Virus record (IMG/VR): IMGVR_UViG_3300024346_000651
Coordinates: 1-20,572 of that record
DNA: 20,572 nt
Reading direction: 5' to 3' (one strand)
Source: a virus
Made by a program: the position numbers and the translations under genes. Under the pieces are notes generated by a model, which did no database searches, had not been told where the DNA came from, and worked only from the letters and a program-made list of their open reading frames with translations. Every line of letters starts with the position of its first letter. Positions within the stretch are counted from its first letter, which is position 1. This document shows, piece after piece, positions 13,062 through 20,007 of the stretch.

Positions 13062-14707
13062 TACATATATTCCCACATGTATGAACGGTCTCCATATTCA
13101 TCAACATACCATCTGTCGCCATCATCATCAATAAAACTACTTTCATCCAATCCATCAGATATAAATCCAAATGGAGACATATCTTGTTCTATTTGATTTT
13201 TTTGCTCCTCATATAGACGTTTTCTTACATCTTGATCGGTAAGTTCTTTGAAGTAATCCTGAGCAACTAACCAAGCATATATCACTAAGCACATGGCCAA
13301 GTCATCATTACATCCCTCTTCCGCTTCAAATGAGTTATGCTTTTGAATAAAAGTAGTCAACTCAGAGATTATTTCATAATCATTTAAATATAACTTGTCC
13401 TCCTCAATCATGGTTTTTAGATTGAGGCATCCAACTTTTTTAACTGTTTTGGACATCTTAACACCAAGTTGCGTTTTCTTTCCAGAAAATCCTTGACCAA
13501 CTATCTGACCTGCTCTACCTCTCATAGAACACATAAGAAGATTATTATATTCCAGGTCATACTGAAGAATACTTGCTACTTGATCTCCAACATCATTTAC
13601 TTCACATAAAATATATGCACTGTTATATGCTGTTGCTGCTTCGTGAATTATGCTCGGAAAAAGCATTGGTTTTATTTCATTATTTCGATATTTTGCAACT
13701 ACCCTATGTGGAAATTGTGTGATATCAACAATAGCAAATGCAGAATAATCATTTCCAACACCTCTAGCAACATCTACTGTTATTAAGTAATCATGATCTT
13801 CTTCAGGATCAACATAAACATCTAAACCAGCACTACGTGTCTTTGGATGATCGTAGACAAGGTTTCTAAGTTTACTTGGTGCAATGAGAGTATCTACTGA
13901 ACCTAAAAATTCACATTCAAATTCTACCTTAAATTGTTGATCACTTGTATTAGCGATGGTTTGTTTTTTCCATTCCTCATCTCGGCCAGGAACTTCTGAC
14001 CAATGAACATCAGTAAAAATATATTCATTCTTACCCTTTTCGGCATCATGCCACATTCGGTAGAAGTGATTCATACCGTGTGGAGTTGAAACTATAATAA
14101 CCTTAGTTTGTTTACCGGAAGTAATTGTTGGATATACTGATGCGAAGAAAGAGTCTGCAATATGGTTTGGGACGAAAGCAAATTCGTCCAAGAATAGAAT
14201 GTTAAATGACATTCCTCGGACAGCAGATGCTGATGTGGATGCCGCTAAAATCTTAGAACCATTTTCTAATTCAAGAGATCCCTTATTCCAAGAAACAATC
14301 CCCTGTTGCATCCATTTAGGAAGATTTTCATAAGCAGTCTGCAATCTATCCAAAAGTTCTCTTGCCGTCGCTGCTTTGTTGGCAAGAATACCAATATTTA
14401 CATTATCATTAAAAACTGCATAATGAAGAAGGAAAGAAACTACCGTTGTTGACTTTCCAGTCTGACGAGGCATCTTACAGATATTAAATCTATGTTCATG
14501 AAACCTTCTTACTAACTTTTCTTGGAATGGATACATCTGGAAAGACTGCAATCCATGGTCTAGAGTTACAATCTTTACGTAATTTTTGGCAAAATAAACC
14601 GGGTCATCTTTACACTTAACAAACTCTAGAACTTGTTCTTGTGTAAATTCAATTGGCGTATTTGCCTTCTTGAGCAAAGGGTTGCCCAAATAAACATCAT
14701 TAGACAT
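13061..14707 (-). CDS. 17: gp17 large terminase (packaging ATPase and nuclease)
   Basis: 548 residues from ATG 14707; T4 gp17 is 610. It pumps DNA into the prohead through gp20 and cuts the concatemer. The ATPase has Walker A PRQTGKST (about 80-87), Walker B LFLDEF (171-176) and coupling motif STPHG (207-211). The RNase H-like nuclease has TVDVARG (D312), CEVNDVGD (E369) and CNDDLAM (D468/D469), so all catalytic acidic residues are present. Two in-frame ATGs exist, at 14713 and 14707. GAGGA lies 7 bases before 14707 but only one base before 14713, so the second is preferred. That site and the start lie inside the end of the HNH endonuclease gene (overlap 8 bases). The acidic Asp/Tyr/Trp C-terminus (about 518-548) runs up to a TAATG overlap with the zinc-ribbon gene. 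Confidence 0.97.
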   Translation of the reverse strand: MSNDVYLGNPLLKKANTPIEFTQEQVLEFVKCKDDPVYFAKNYVKIVTLDHGLQSFQMYPFQEKLVRRFHEHRFNICKMPRQTGKSTTVVSFLLHYAVFNDNVNIGILANKAATARELLDRLQTAYENLPKWMQQGIVSWNKGSLELENGSKILAASTSASAVRGMSFNILFLDEFAFVPNHIADSFFASVYPTITSGKQTKVIIVSTPHGMNHFYRMWHDAEKGKNEYIFTDVHWSEVPGRDEEWKKQTIANTSDQQFKVEFECEFLGSVDTLIAPSKLRNLVYDHPKTRSAGLDVYVDPEEDHDYLITVDVARGVGNDYSAFAIVDITQFPHRVVAKYRNNEIKPMLFPSIIHEAATAYNSAYILCEVNDVGDQVASILQYDLEYNNLLMCSMRGRAGQIVGQGFSGKKTQLGVKMSKTVKKVGCLNLKTMIEEDKLYLNDYEIISELTTFIQKHNSFEAEEGCNDDLAMCLVIYAWLVAQDYFKELTDQDVRKRLYEEQKNQIEQDMSPFGFISDGLDESSFIDDDGDRWYVDEYGDRSYMWEYM

Positions 14708-15185
14708 ACTCATATCCTCTATCTTTCCAATTTTTCATTCTATAGTGCAAACACTGTAATGATATATTTAATTGTTTTGATGCATCAGTTAAAGATTCAT
14801 AAACAATGTCTTTAATTTTTATTTTCTTATTAAAGTGACTATTATTACTTCCTGGAATGTTATTGCCAAATCTTCTACCTTTTAATTTTTCGCTTCTTTT
14901 TTTCTTTGTCTCTTCACTTTGTTTTTTTCCAGTATTATGTTCTACTGCTTTCATTAAATTTTTCATGTAGTATTCATCTCCGTGCCATACTTTTTTGTGA
15001 AATTCTGGACTGCAGACATACAAATGTTCAGGTATGTCTCTTCCACCCTCACTTCTTGGGGGAAAATGATGAACATGCATTCCTACCATTTGTTCTTTAG
15101 TTAGTCCCCAATGTTTCCTGGCAATATTTCTTACAACTACCGGGTTTAACCTTTCTTTCGGAACTTTTATTATTGCAAAACTCAT
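14700..15185 (-). CDS. HNH homing endonuclease with NUMOD repeats
   Basis: 161 residues. It is a free-standing homing endonuclease that would cut an empty allele in a co-infecting phage and be copied in by repair. The HNH core is at about 37-68: HVHHFPPRSEGGRDIPEHLY then EFHKKVWH. The usual Asn of PENL is His here (H54). Next come NUMOD3-type segments (GKKQSEETKKKRSEKLKGRR, then PGSNNSHF, about 86-118). A C-terminal NUMOD1/helix-turn-helix segment follows (IVYESLTDASKQLNISLQCLHYRM, 127-150), presumably contacting the target. Such enzymes are parasites rather than virion parts. It splits the packaging genes upstream of gp17, and its last codons encode the gp17 ribosome binding site. AAGG precedes its start. 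All domains look intact; activity is inferred. Confidence 0.9.
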   Translation of the reverse strand: MSFAIIKVPKERLNPVVVRNIARKHWGLTKEQMVGMHVHHFPPRSEGGRDIPEHLYVCSPEFHKKVWHGDEYYMKNLMKAVEHNTGKKQSEETKKKRSEKLKGRRFGNNIPGSNNSHFNKKIKIKDIVYESLTDASKQLNISLQCLHYRMKNWKDRGYEYV

Positions 15186-15204
15186 AATAAAAAAACCTTA
15201 ACTA

Positions 15205-16923
15205 TTAATTACAATTCCATCTACGGAGTGCTTTGTTGATATTGCTATCAGGGTCTCTTGCAGTTTTTGCACTTGTCAGTTTAGACTTCATGCCCCTCAT
15301 ACGGCGGCAAAATGACTTACGACGCTCTGCCCTTTTACCTGATGGATTTTTCTCAGTAACTGCAGTTTGTAACTTTGAACCTGGATTTTCTCTACGATAT
15401 GCTTTTACTGCAGCAGGACTTAATCCATCAGTCTTATCTTGCCTGTTTACCTTTTGCCAATCTTCACTCATAGGTTTTACATAATTTTTATTTGGACCAG
15501 ACTTTGCAAAACTACCTCCTTGAGGTCCAACTGCTTGAATTAGAGGAGCGCCGGGTTGAATTTCTGAGACATAGTGGTTAACTAATCTACAATCAGGATA
15601 GACTTTCTGTAGTTCAGCAGTCAGTTCAGATCTAGAAGGCATCTTAGTCTGAGGGAAAAACATCTTAACACCATAATACTTTCCTCTCCAAGAAAGAGTA
15701 ATTGCAATCACATTTCCAGTTTGTGCTTGAAGCCTAGATGCCTCATCAATTTGAGATTTAAAACCTTTAATTGGTTCTGGTTTAATCAGATCTACAACTT
15801 CTGCAAATGTATTCCCATCAGCATCTTCAATGGTAACATCTTCTGCTTTTACACATCTATTATATTTTTTTCCAAATAATGTCTGTGTTCCTTTCTTTTT
15901 ATATCCAGGCCAACATTTCATTTCTTCAAATGATGATTGTTCTTCCATTTCACCACTATCAATATAATCTGCGGCAGTATCAATATAATCTGCTGCTTTG
16001 GTTATTTTTGATTGAACCCATGCTTCAAGATCTCCTTCACCCATTTCAACTTTTGAACGAAGTCTTTTTACCGCATCTTCAATGGTCTTCAACTCAGATC
16101 TAGCCATTGAATATTCTTCATCCTTTACGGAAACCTTATCCCACACTTTACCACCATAGGTACATTCTGATCTAGTTTCCCTCTTTTTGCACATTGGGCA
16201 ATATCTTTCTTCTTCGTGCATATGGGTCTCCTCCGTTTTAGTTCCCCAGTTTGCAGCACCAACTTTACGACACTTCACTAATGCTCCTGAAGCATAAGCA
16301 CTAGGCCAAACCGAGTATCTTGACTTTACCTTATGATAGCAAGCATCCTTTTTACCACTACCCTTACCTGGTTTATCTTTGACTTCTTGTAGGTCCATTT
16401 CTTCAGTTCTTACGTTGGTTGGTTTTGCTCCACCAGTCTTTTCTGGTTGATTTGGATCTAATCTATTTTTTCTTTTTCTTGCGGATTCTTCCTCATCCTT
16501 AGAGAGTGCTCTTTTCATCTTAGAACTTCCACATTTTGGTGTAGAAGTTTGTCCTGGTTGCCGAGCACATGGTTTTCCCGCCCATTTTCCACCAAGTTGA
16601 ACCCACCCCTTCTTTCCATCAGAGGACTTAGATTTATTAAACCAGTCGCGGAGACCTTCATCTCCGGATTTAGTTTCTTCTTTTACATCTTTAAACTTTT
16701 TATGATGCTTTTTAGCATCTGCTTCCATCTTCTTCAAGCGAGTATAATAGTCTGGGATTTCATCAAGATGCTGAAGAGCAATATCTCTTGCTAAATCATG
16801 ATCCTTAGTGTGTTCATGTTCAATTGGTTCTCCCATATCAAGTTGCTTTTGTATGAAAGAAACATCAAGACGATGCTTCCTTGCAATTTGTTCAACTGTT
16901 TTGTGGGACTTAAGTTTGGGCAT
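15205..16923 (-). CDS. Mosaic protein of short Cys-pair modules, function unknown
   Basis: 572 residues from ATG 16923, which overlaps the stop of the preceding gene (TGATG); a GTG one codon earlier is possible. Modules in order are: helical N-terminus TVEQIARKHRLDVSFIQKQL to DYYTRLKK (9-65; resembles a phage domain of unknown function); GLRDWFNKSKSSDGKKGWV with C119/C131 (90-135); KKDACYHKVKSRYSVWPSAY with C195/C218 (191-226); CPMC plus C254 (242-254); a helical part with a duplicated AADYID (310-322); CWPGYKKKGT to C357 (337-358); a WxGxYY/PSRSEL/YP domain (410-450) also found in the 106-aa protein at 7608-7928; and a basic C-terminus AYRRENPGSKLQTAVTEK with KRAERRKSFCRRM and RRWNC (508-571). 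I recall these motifs as separate small proteins in marine phages. It is strongly basic overall, so nucleic-acid binding or an internal virion role is possible. No enzyme motif is seen. Confidence 0.85.
   Translation of the reverse strand: MPKLKSHKTVEQIARKHRLDVSFIQKQLDMGEPIEHEHTKDHDLARDIALQHLDEIPDYYTRLKKMEADAKKHHKKFKDVKEETKSGDEGLRDWFNKSKSSDGKKGWVQLGGKWAGKPCARQPGQTSTPKCGSSKMKRALSKDEEESARKRKNRLDPNQPEKTGGAKPTNVRTEEMDLQEVKDKPGKGSGKKDACYHKVKSRYSVWPSAYASGALVKCRKVGAANWGTKTEETHMHEEERYCPMCKKRETRSECTYGGKVWDKVSVKDEEYSMARSELKTIEDAVKRLRSKVEMGEGDLEAWVQSKITKAADYIDTAADYIDSGEMEEQSSFEEMKCWPGYKKKGTQTLFGKKYNRCVKAEDVTIEDADGNTFAEVVDLIKPEPIKGFKSQIDEASRLQAQTGNVIAITLSWRGKYYGVKMFFPQTKMPSRSELTAELQKVYPDCRLVNHYVSEIQPGAPLIQAVGPQGGSFAKSGPNKNYVKPMSEDWQKVNRQDKTDGLSPAAVKAYRRENPGSKLQTAVTEKNPSGKRAERRKSFCRRMRGMKSKLTSAKTARDPDSNINKALRRWNCN
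15957..15998 (-). repeat. 21-base tandem duplication in the mosaic gene
   Basis: Two adjacent 21-base units (15957-15977, 15978-15998) differ at only three positions, all near the end of the unit, and encode KAADYID TAADYID. The reading frame is kept, so it is a small in-frame expansion, probably by replication slippage. Confidence 0.7.
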
Positions 16924-17078
16924 CACTCAACTGGTTTTGATTTAGTTTCTTCACCTTTTGCTCTTTTGGATCTACCTGCACAGTGTGCTTTTTGTGAAAA
17001 TCCTTTTGGATTGGAGCAATCAATACTCTTTTTATATTTATTGCTCCAGTCTTCTTGAAACTGTTTAAACGTTTTCAT
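16923..17078 (-). CDS. 51-aa Cys-pair protein
   Basis: Too short for most gene finders, but well supported by context. ATG 17078 lies inside the end of gp16 (overlap 14 bases), and its TGA stop overlaps the ATG of the 572-aa gene (TGATG), so it is a coupled cistron. The sequence starts MKTFKQFQEDW, sharing the MK(S/T)FKQF start with the protein at 7608-7928. It then carries C21-SNPKGFSQKAH-C33 followed by a basic AGRSKRAKG. The C-x11-C spacing equals that of the first Cys pair (C119/C131) in the 572-aa neighbour. I recall the phrase NPKGFSQKAHC from other marine phage proteins but know no function. The I/L-X-E protease site seen in the 106-aa protein is not present; FQE/D is a looser possibility. 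Confidence 0.78.
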   Translation of the reverse strand: MKTFKQFQEDWSNKYKKSIDCSNPKGFSQKAHCAGRSKRAKGEETKSKPVE

Positions 17079-17526
17079 TTTCAGATTGTTGTTTTAAAAA
17101 TTTTGCTAGATCTGCAGTAGAACCAACGAACAGTGCATTATTAACTGTTGTTGGTCCTTTCGGTTTATCTTCCTCCACATCCTTTAAAATTTTGTGAACG
17201 AGTAAGATTTTATCTGCTATTTCGCCAGCATTCTTCATTAACTGTCCAGCAACCTCATATGCCCTAGGCATATCACTTTCTTGTGCAAGTTCAAGAATTC
17301 CGTTTAGTGCTTCCTGACTTTTTTCCATCAAAGAATATAAGTTACCTCTAGCATACTCATAATCTTTTTCAATATCACTTTTCTTATCTTTTGCATTATC
17401 TTCATCTAAAGACTCTTGTTTTTTTGCAAGAGTCTTTAGGTCTTTATCTATAGTATCAAGTTCCGTTGAAATAGATTCACTGGAAACATTGAACACTTCA
17501 TTTAACTTTTCAAATTTTTTACTCAT
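17065..17526 (-). CDS. 16: gp16 small terminase subunit
   Basis: 153 residues; T4 gp16 is 164. The small terminase forms a ring that recognises or holds DNA and regulates the gp17 ATPase and nuclease. The central helical pair DYEYARGNLYSLMEKSQEAL, ELAQESDMPRAYEVAGQLMK and ILLVHKILKDVEE matches T4 gp16 DYGVVRRNMHFQQQML, SPRHMEVFATLMGQM and ILKLHKDMKDI. The C-terminal NNALFVGSTADLAKFL matches T4 NATVFMGSPTELMDEI, a segment conserved across the family. The N-terminus is a predicted coiled coil (about 10-55). It begins 5 bases after the gp15 stop. In T4, genes 16 and 17 overlap; here three extra genes lie between them. Confidence 0.88.
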   Translation of the reverse strand: MSKKFEKLNEVFNVSSESISTELDTIDKDLKTLAKKQESLDEDNAKDKKSDIEKDYEYARGNLYSLMEKSQEALNGILELAQESDMPRAYEVAGQLMKNAGEIADKILLVHKILKDVEEDKPKGPTTVNNALFVGSTADLAKFLKQQSENENV

Positions 17527-17531
17527 AAGTT

Positions 17532-18530
17532 TTAACTAAAGGAAATACCAAATCCAAAATCATCTCCAAATTCAATTAAATCGTTATCCGCATCAGTAAT
17601 AAGTTTTACTTCTGTTCCAGAAACGTGAATTGAAATTGGAGTTCCATAAGACCCTCTTTCTACAGTTAGAATGTTTCCAGACTTTTTAGTAACCTGTAAG
17701 GTCTCAGCATCAATTGTAATGTAACTATTTAATGTTATTGATGAAGCATCTGAAACTGTAACTGTACCGCCGTCCAATTCAAGATCTTCTGAAATTGTTG
17801 TAACTGTATTATCAGTATAACTCTTCGATGCAATTGGTTCAGCACTATAAGTAAGATCTCTTGTTGTAGATCTGGTATCCCCAGATGTAAATCCAAGAGA
17901 AACCTTTTTGATGATATCGTCCGAAGCAGAAGAAATAGGTCCAAACAGGTAATTCTTTGCAGTAAACCTGAGCGTATAGATTAAAGCTCTTCTATTAGTA
18001 AAGTCACCTTCATAATCATCAGACATTGAAATACTATTCAAAGTCACTGGAACATCTCTCTTTTCACCAATTAAGTTCAGTAGATTAATACTTATGGTAT
18101 ATGATGGTCCAAAATAAGGCAATATTTGCTCTACAATCTGCAACATATCATCATCCAATTTAGTCATTATACTTAATTCAAAATCCATATTATAAGGAAC
18201 CGGCATATATGCCTTCCTGATATCTGTTTTGTCTGATGTAGTTGGACTTAAAAATGTTTGAGTTGAGGTAACCTTTCTACCTGGATCATAACTTAATCCT
18301 ACCAGTTCAAAAGACATTCTTGGTAGAGTAATTTGAACTGGTTTGTTTAAATTTGGTTGCTGTTCGACACGAGCAAGAAACTTTTGAGTTGGACCGTATG
18401 CTATAGGAACCTTAATTAGAGATATTACTTCCCCGCTATCCTTCTTATGTTTTACTGTTATACCATTAAAAAGAGTTCCAAAACCAATAATAGTTTTTCT
18501 CAGGATCTCGTGATAAAAATAGTCAAACAT
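17532..18530 (-). CDS. 15: gp15 tail sheath terminator, with inserted beta module
   Basis: 332 residues; T4 gp15 is 272. A gp15 hexamer caps the last sheath and tube ring and binds the neck. The N-terminal 200 residues look like the cyanophage type: MFDYFYHEILRKTIIGFGTLF, KVPIAYGPTQKFLARVEQQP, LPRMSFELVGLSYDPGRK, PVPYNMDFELSIMTK, QILPYFGPSYTISI and FTAKNYLFGPIS. The acidic end DDLIEFGDDFGFG resembles the tails of related gp15 proteins. Between about 253 and 311 is an apparent insertion, TVTVSDASSITLNSYITIDA followed by ILTVERGSYGT and HVSGTEVKLI. This resembles a short beta module that recurs in phage structural proteins. The start ATG 18530 follows an AT-rich 41-base gap after gp14 with no consensus late promoter. 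Confidence 0.9.
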   Translation of the reverse strand: MFDYFYHEILRKTIIGFGTLFNGITVKHKKDSGEVISLIKVPIAYGPTQKFLARVEQQPNLNKPVQITLPRMSFELVGLSYDPGRKVTSTQTFLSPTTSDKTDIRKAYMPVPYNMDFELSIMTKLDDDMLQIVEQILPYFGPSYTISINLLNLIGEKRDVPVTLNSISMSDDYEGDFTNRRALIYTLRFTAKNYLFGPISSASDDIIKKVSLGFTSGDTRSTTRDLTYSAEPIASKSYTDNTVTTISEDLELDGGTVTVSDASSITLNSYITIDAETLQVTKKSGNILTVERGSYGTPISIHVSGTEVKLITDADNDLIEFGDDFGFGISFS

Positions 18531-18571
18531 AGTTCTAGTTGATACATAGTACTATTTAACTATTTAATAAT

Positions 18572-19999
18572 TTAGGGAATTCCAAATGGGTTTTCTTCAC
18601 TAAAATCTAAAATAGCATCTGCTTCTATTTCAATCTGTCTGTTATCAGCAAAACGATCTTGAGTATCTCCACCAGAGTATGCATCATCAAGATTACCTTT
18701 TGGACCTAAGTTATCGGTATATGCTTTTCTTATCGAATATTGTGCAGATGATGTTTGTCCAATTAAAGTTTCTCCTGGACTGAATATACCACTGATATTC
18801 GATACCTCTAATACCTTAGTGATAGCATTCCAACTCTTAACTCTCGCCGTTGAACTGCTTGCACTTCCTACTACTATCTCATTGTATACATAAGTACCAA
18901 ATCCAACATAGATACTCGGTGCTCCAATTGTAATAGTTGGTGTGACAGTGTATCCAACACCAGAATTTGTAATTCTGATTTGAGTTACTTGTCCGGAATC
19001 ATTGATGATTGCAGTTGCCGCTGCAGATACTGTAGAAATACCAACGAAAGATACTGATGGTGCAATTACATATCCACTTCCACCGTCAGTAACTGTAATA
19101 ATACCAACTATACCATCTCCAATAGACGTTATTCCAGTAGCGCCTGAACCTCCACCACCAGTGAAAGAAATTTTTGGAGCAACTGTATATCCTGCACCGG
19201 GATTTATAAGTTCAACTCCCTGAACCCTAAGTCTAGTATCATCAGGTTCGCAGATATCTACAATTCCACCTAACATTGTAGCAATTCCAGTTGCGGTAAT
19301 GCCTCCAAAAGGAGCAGAAGAGAATGCAACTACCGGTGCTGAAGCGTAGTTATTTCCGCGATTTGTTATAGTTACAGACCTTACTCCACCATTTACAATA
19401 CCAGTTACTGCTGTTGCAGTGGTTCCAATTCCTACTAGTTGAAGAGTTTGAATAATCGCATCCTGTGCGGTATTATCATCAATTTCATCAACACCAGTAT
19501 CAATAACTTCATCTTCATATCTAAAGAGTTCACATCTTAGTTCGTAAGTATATAATCCTTGCAGTTGATAGAATGGTTTTTCGTGCTCTACATATTTTAT
19601 TTCAAATAAACGATCACCTAAAGGAAAATAAATTAAGTCTCCTTCTTTCGGTCTTTTGGATAGTTTTATATTTGATTGGTCTTTAATCAAAGGTTGAATA
19701 TAATTTTCCCATCTTTCTCTTGAGATGATTATTGTTAAATCATCAAGTTCTTGTATACCAAACTTTGATAATATTGTTCCTTGGCCACCATAACCCTCAT
19801 AGGTATCTACATATGCTTCTATCGGATAAGCATTGTTGAATTCTGATTCAATAACTTCCTTTATAATTGTCCTCTCGGTAACGTATTGGCGAGGAAGATA
19901 ATAAACTTCCACACCATACATTCTCAGTTGTTCATTTATTAGATCTTGTATAAGACCTTGTTCTCCTTTAGAACCTTGTAGAAAGAATGGATTAAGCAT
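18572..19999 (-). CDS. 14: gp14 neck protein, enlarged by internal repeats
   Basis: 475 residues; T4 gp14 is 256. With gp13 it forms the neck that seals the filled head and receives the tail. The N-terminal 190 residues carry the family core: MLNPFFLQGSKGEQGLIQDL, YYLPRQYVTERTI, FNNAYPIEAYVDTYEGYGGQ, ISRERWENYI, RPKEGDLIYFPLGDRLFEIK and FYQLQGLYTYELRCELF. The C-terminal end, DRFADNRQIEIEADAILDFS, is also conserved in type. Between them lie about 200 extra residues with four G-x-GY..AP repeats (205-359) and a second small beta segment (about 366-425). AAGGT precedes ATG 19999, 8 bases after the gp13 stop. Core assignment is firm; the role of the insert is unknown. Confidence 0.93.
   Translation of the reverse strand: MLNPFFLQGSKGEQGLIQDLINEQLRMYGVEVYYLPRQYVTERTIIKEVIESEFNNAYPIEAYVDTYEGYGGQGTILSKFGIQELDDLTIIISRERWENYIQPLIKDQSNIKLSKRPKEGDLIYFPLGDRLFEIKYVEHEKPFYQLQGLYTYELRCELFRYEDEVIDTGVDEIDDNTAQDAIIQTLQLVGIGTTATAVTGIVNGGVRSVTITNRGNNYASAPVVAFSSAPFGGITATGIATMLGGIVDICEPDDTRLRVQGVELINPGAGYTVAPKISFTGGGGSGATGITSIGDGIVGIITVTDGGSGYVIAPSVSFVGISTVSAAATAIINDSGQVTQIRITNSGVGYTVTPTITIGAPSIYVGFGTYVYNEIVVGSASSSTARVKSWNAITKVLEVSNISGIFSPGETLIGQTSSAQYSIRKAYTDNLGPKGNLDDAYSGGDTQDRFADNRQIEIEADAILDFSEENPFGIP
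18923..19387 (-). repeat. Four beta-repeat units inside gp14
   Basis: Residues 205-227, 259-280, 297-319 and 337-359 of gp14 share the pattern V-x-x-(V/I)-x-(I/L)-(T/N)-x-x-G-x-x-Y-x-x-(A/T)-P-x-(V/I)-x-(F/I): SVTITNRGNNYASAPVVAF, GVELINPGAGYTVAPKISF, IITVTDGGSGYVIAPSVSF and QIRITNSGVGYTVTPTITI. Spacing is irregular (54, 38, 40 residues). Confidence 0.85.
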
Positions 20000-20007
20000 A
20001 ATTTACC

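Noticed and set aside
14633-14815. Plus-strand frame across the gp17/HNH junction
   Set aside because: Both minus-strand genes are well supported through the overlap; the plus frame has no ribosome site or recognisable product.
15957-15998. Possible CRISPR-like repeat
   Set aside because: Only two directly abutting 21-base units without spacers, in frame within a gene; an ordinary tandem duplication.
17035-17042. AATAAATA inside the 51-aa gene
   Set aside because: It lies about 110 bases before the 572-aa gene and within codons; possible but too weak to call a promoter.
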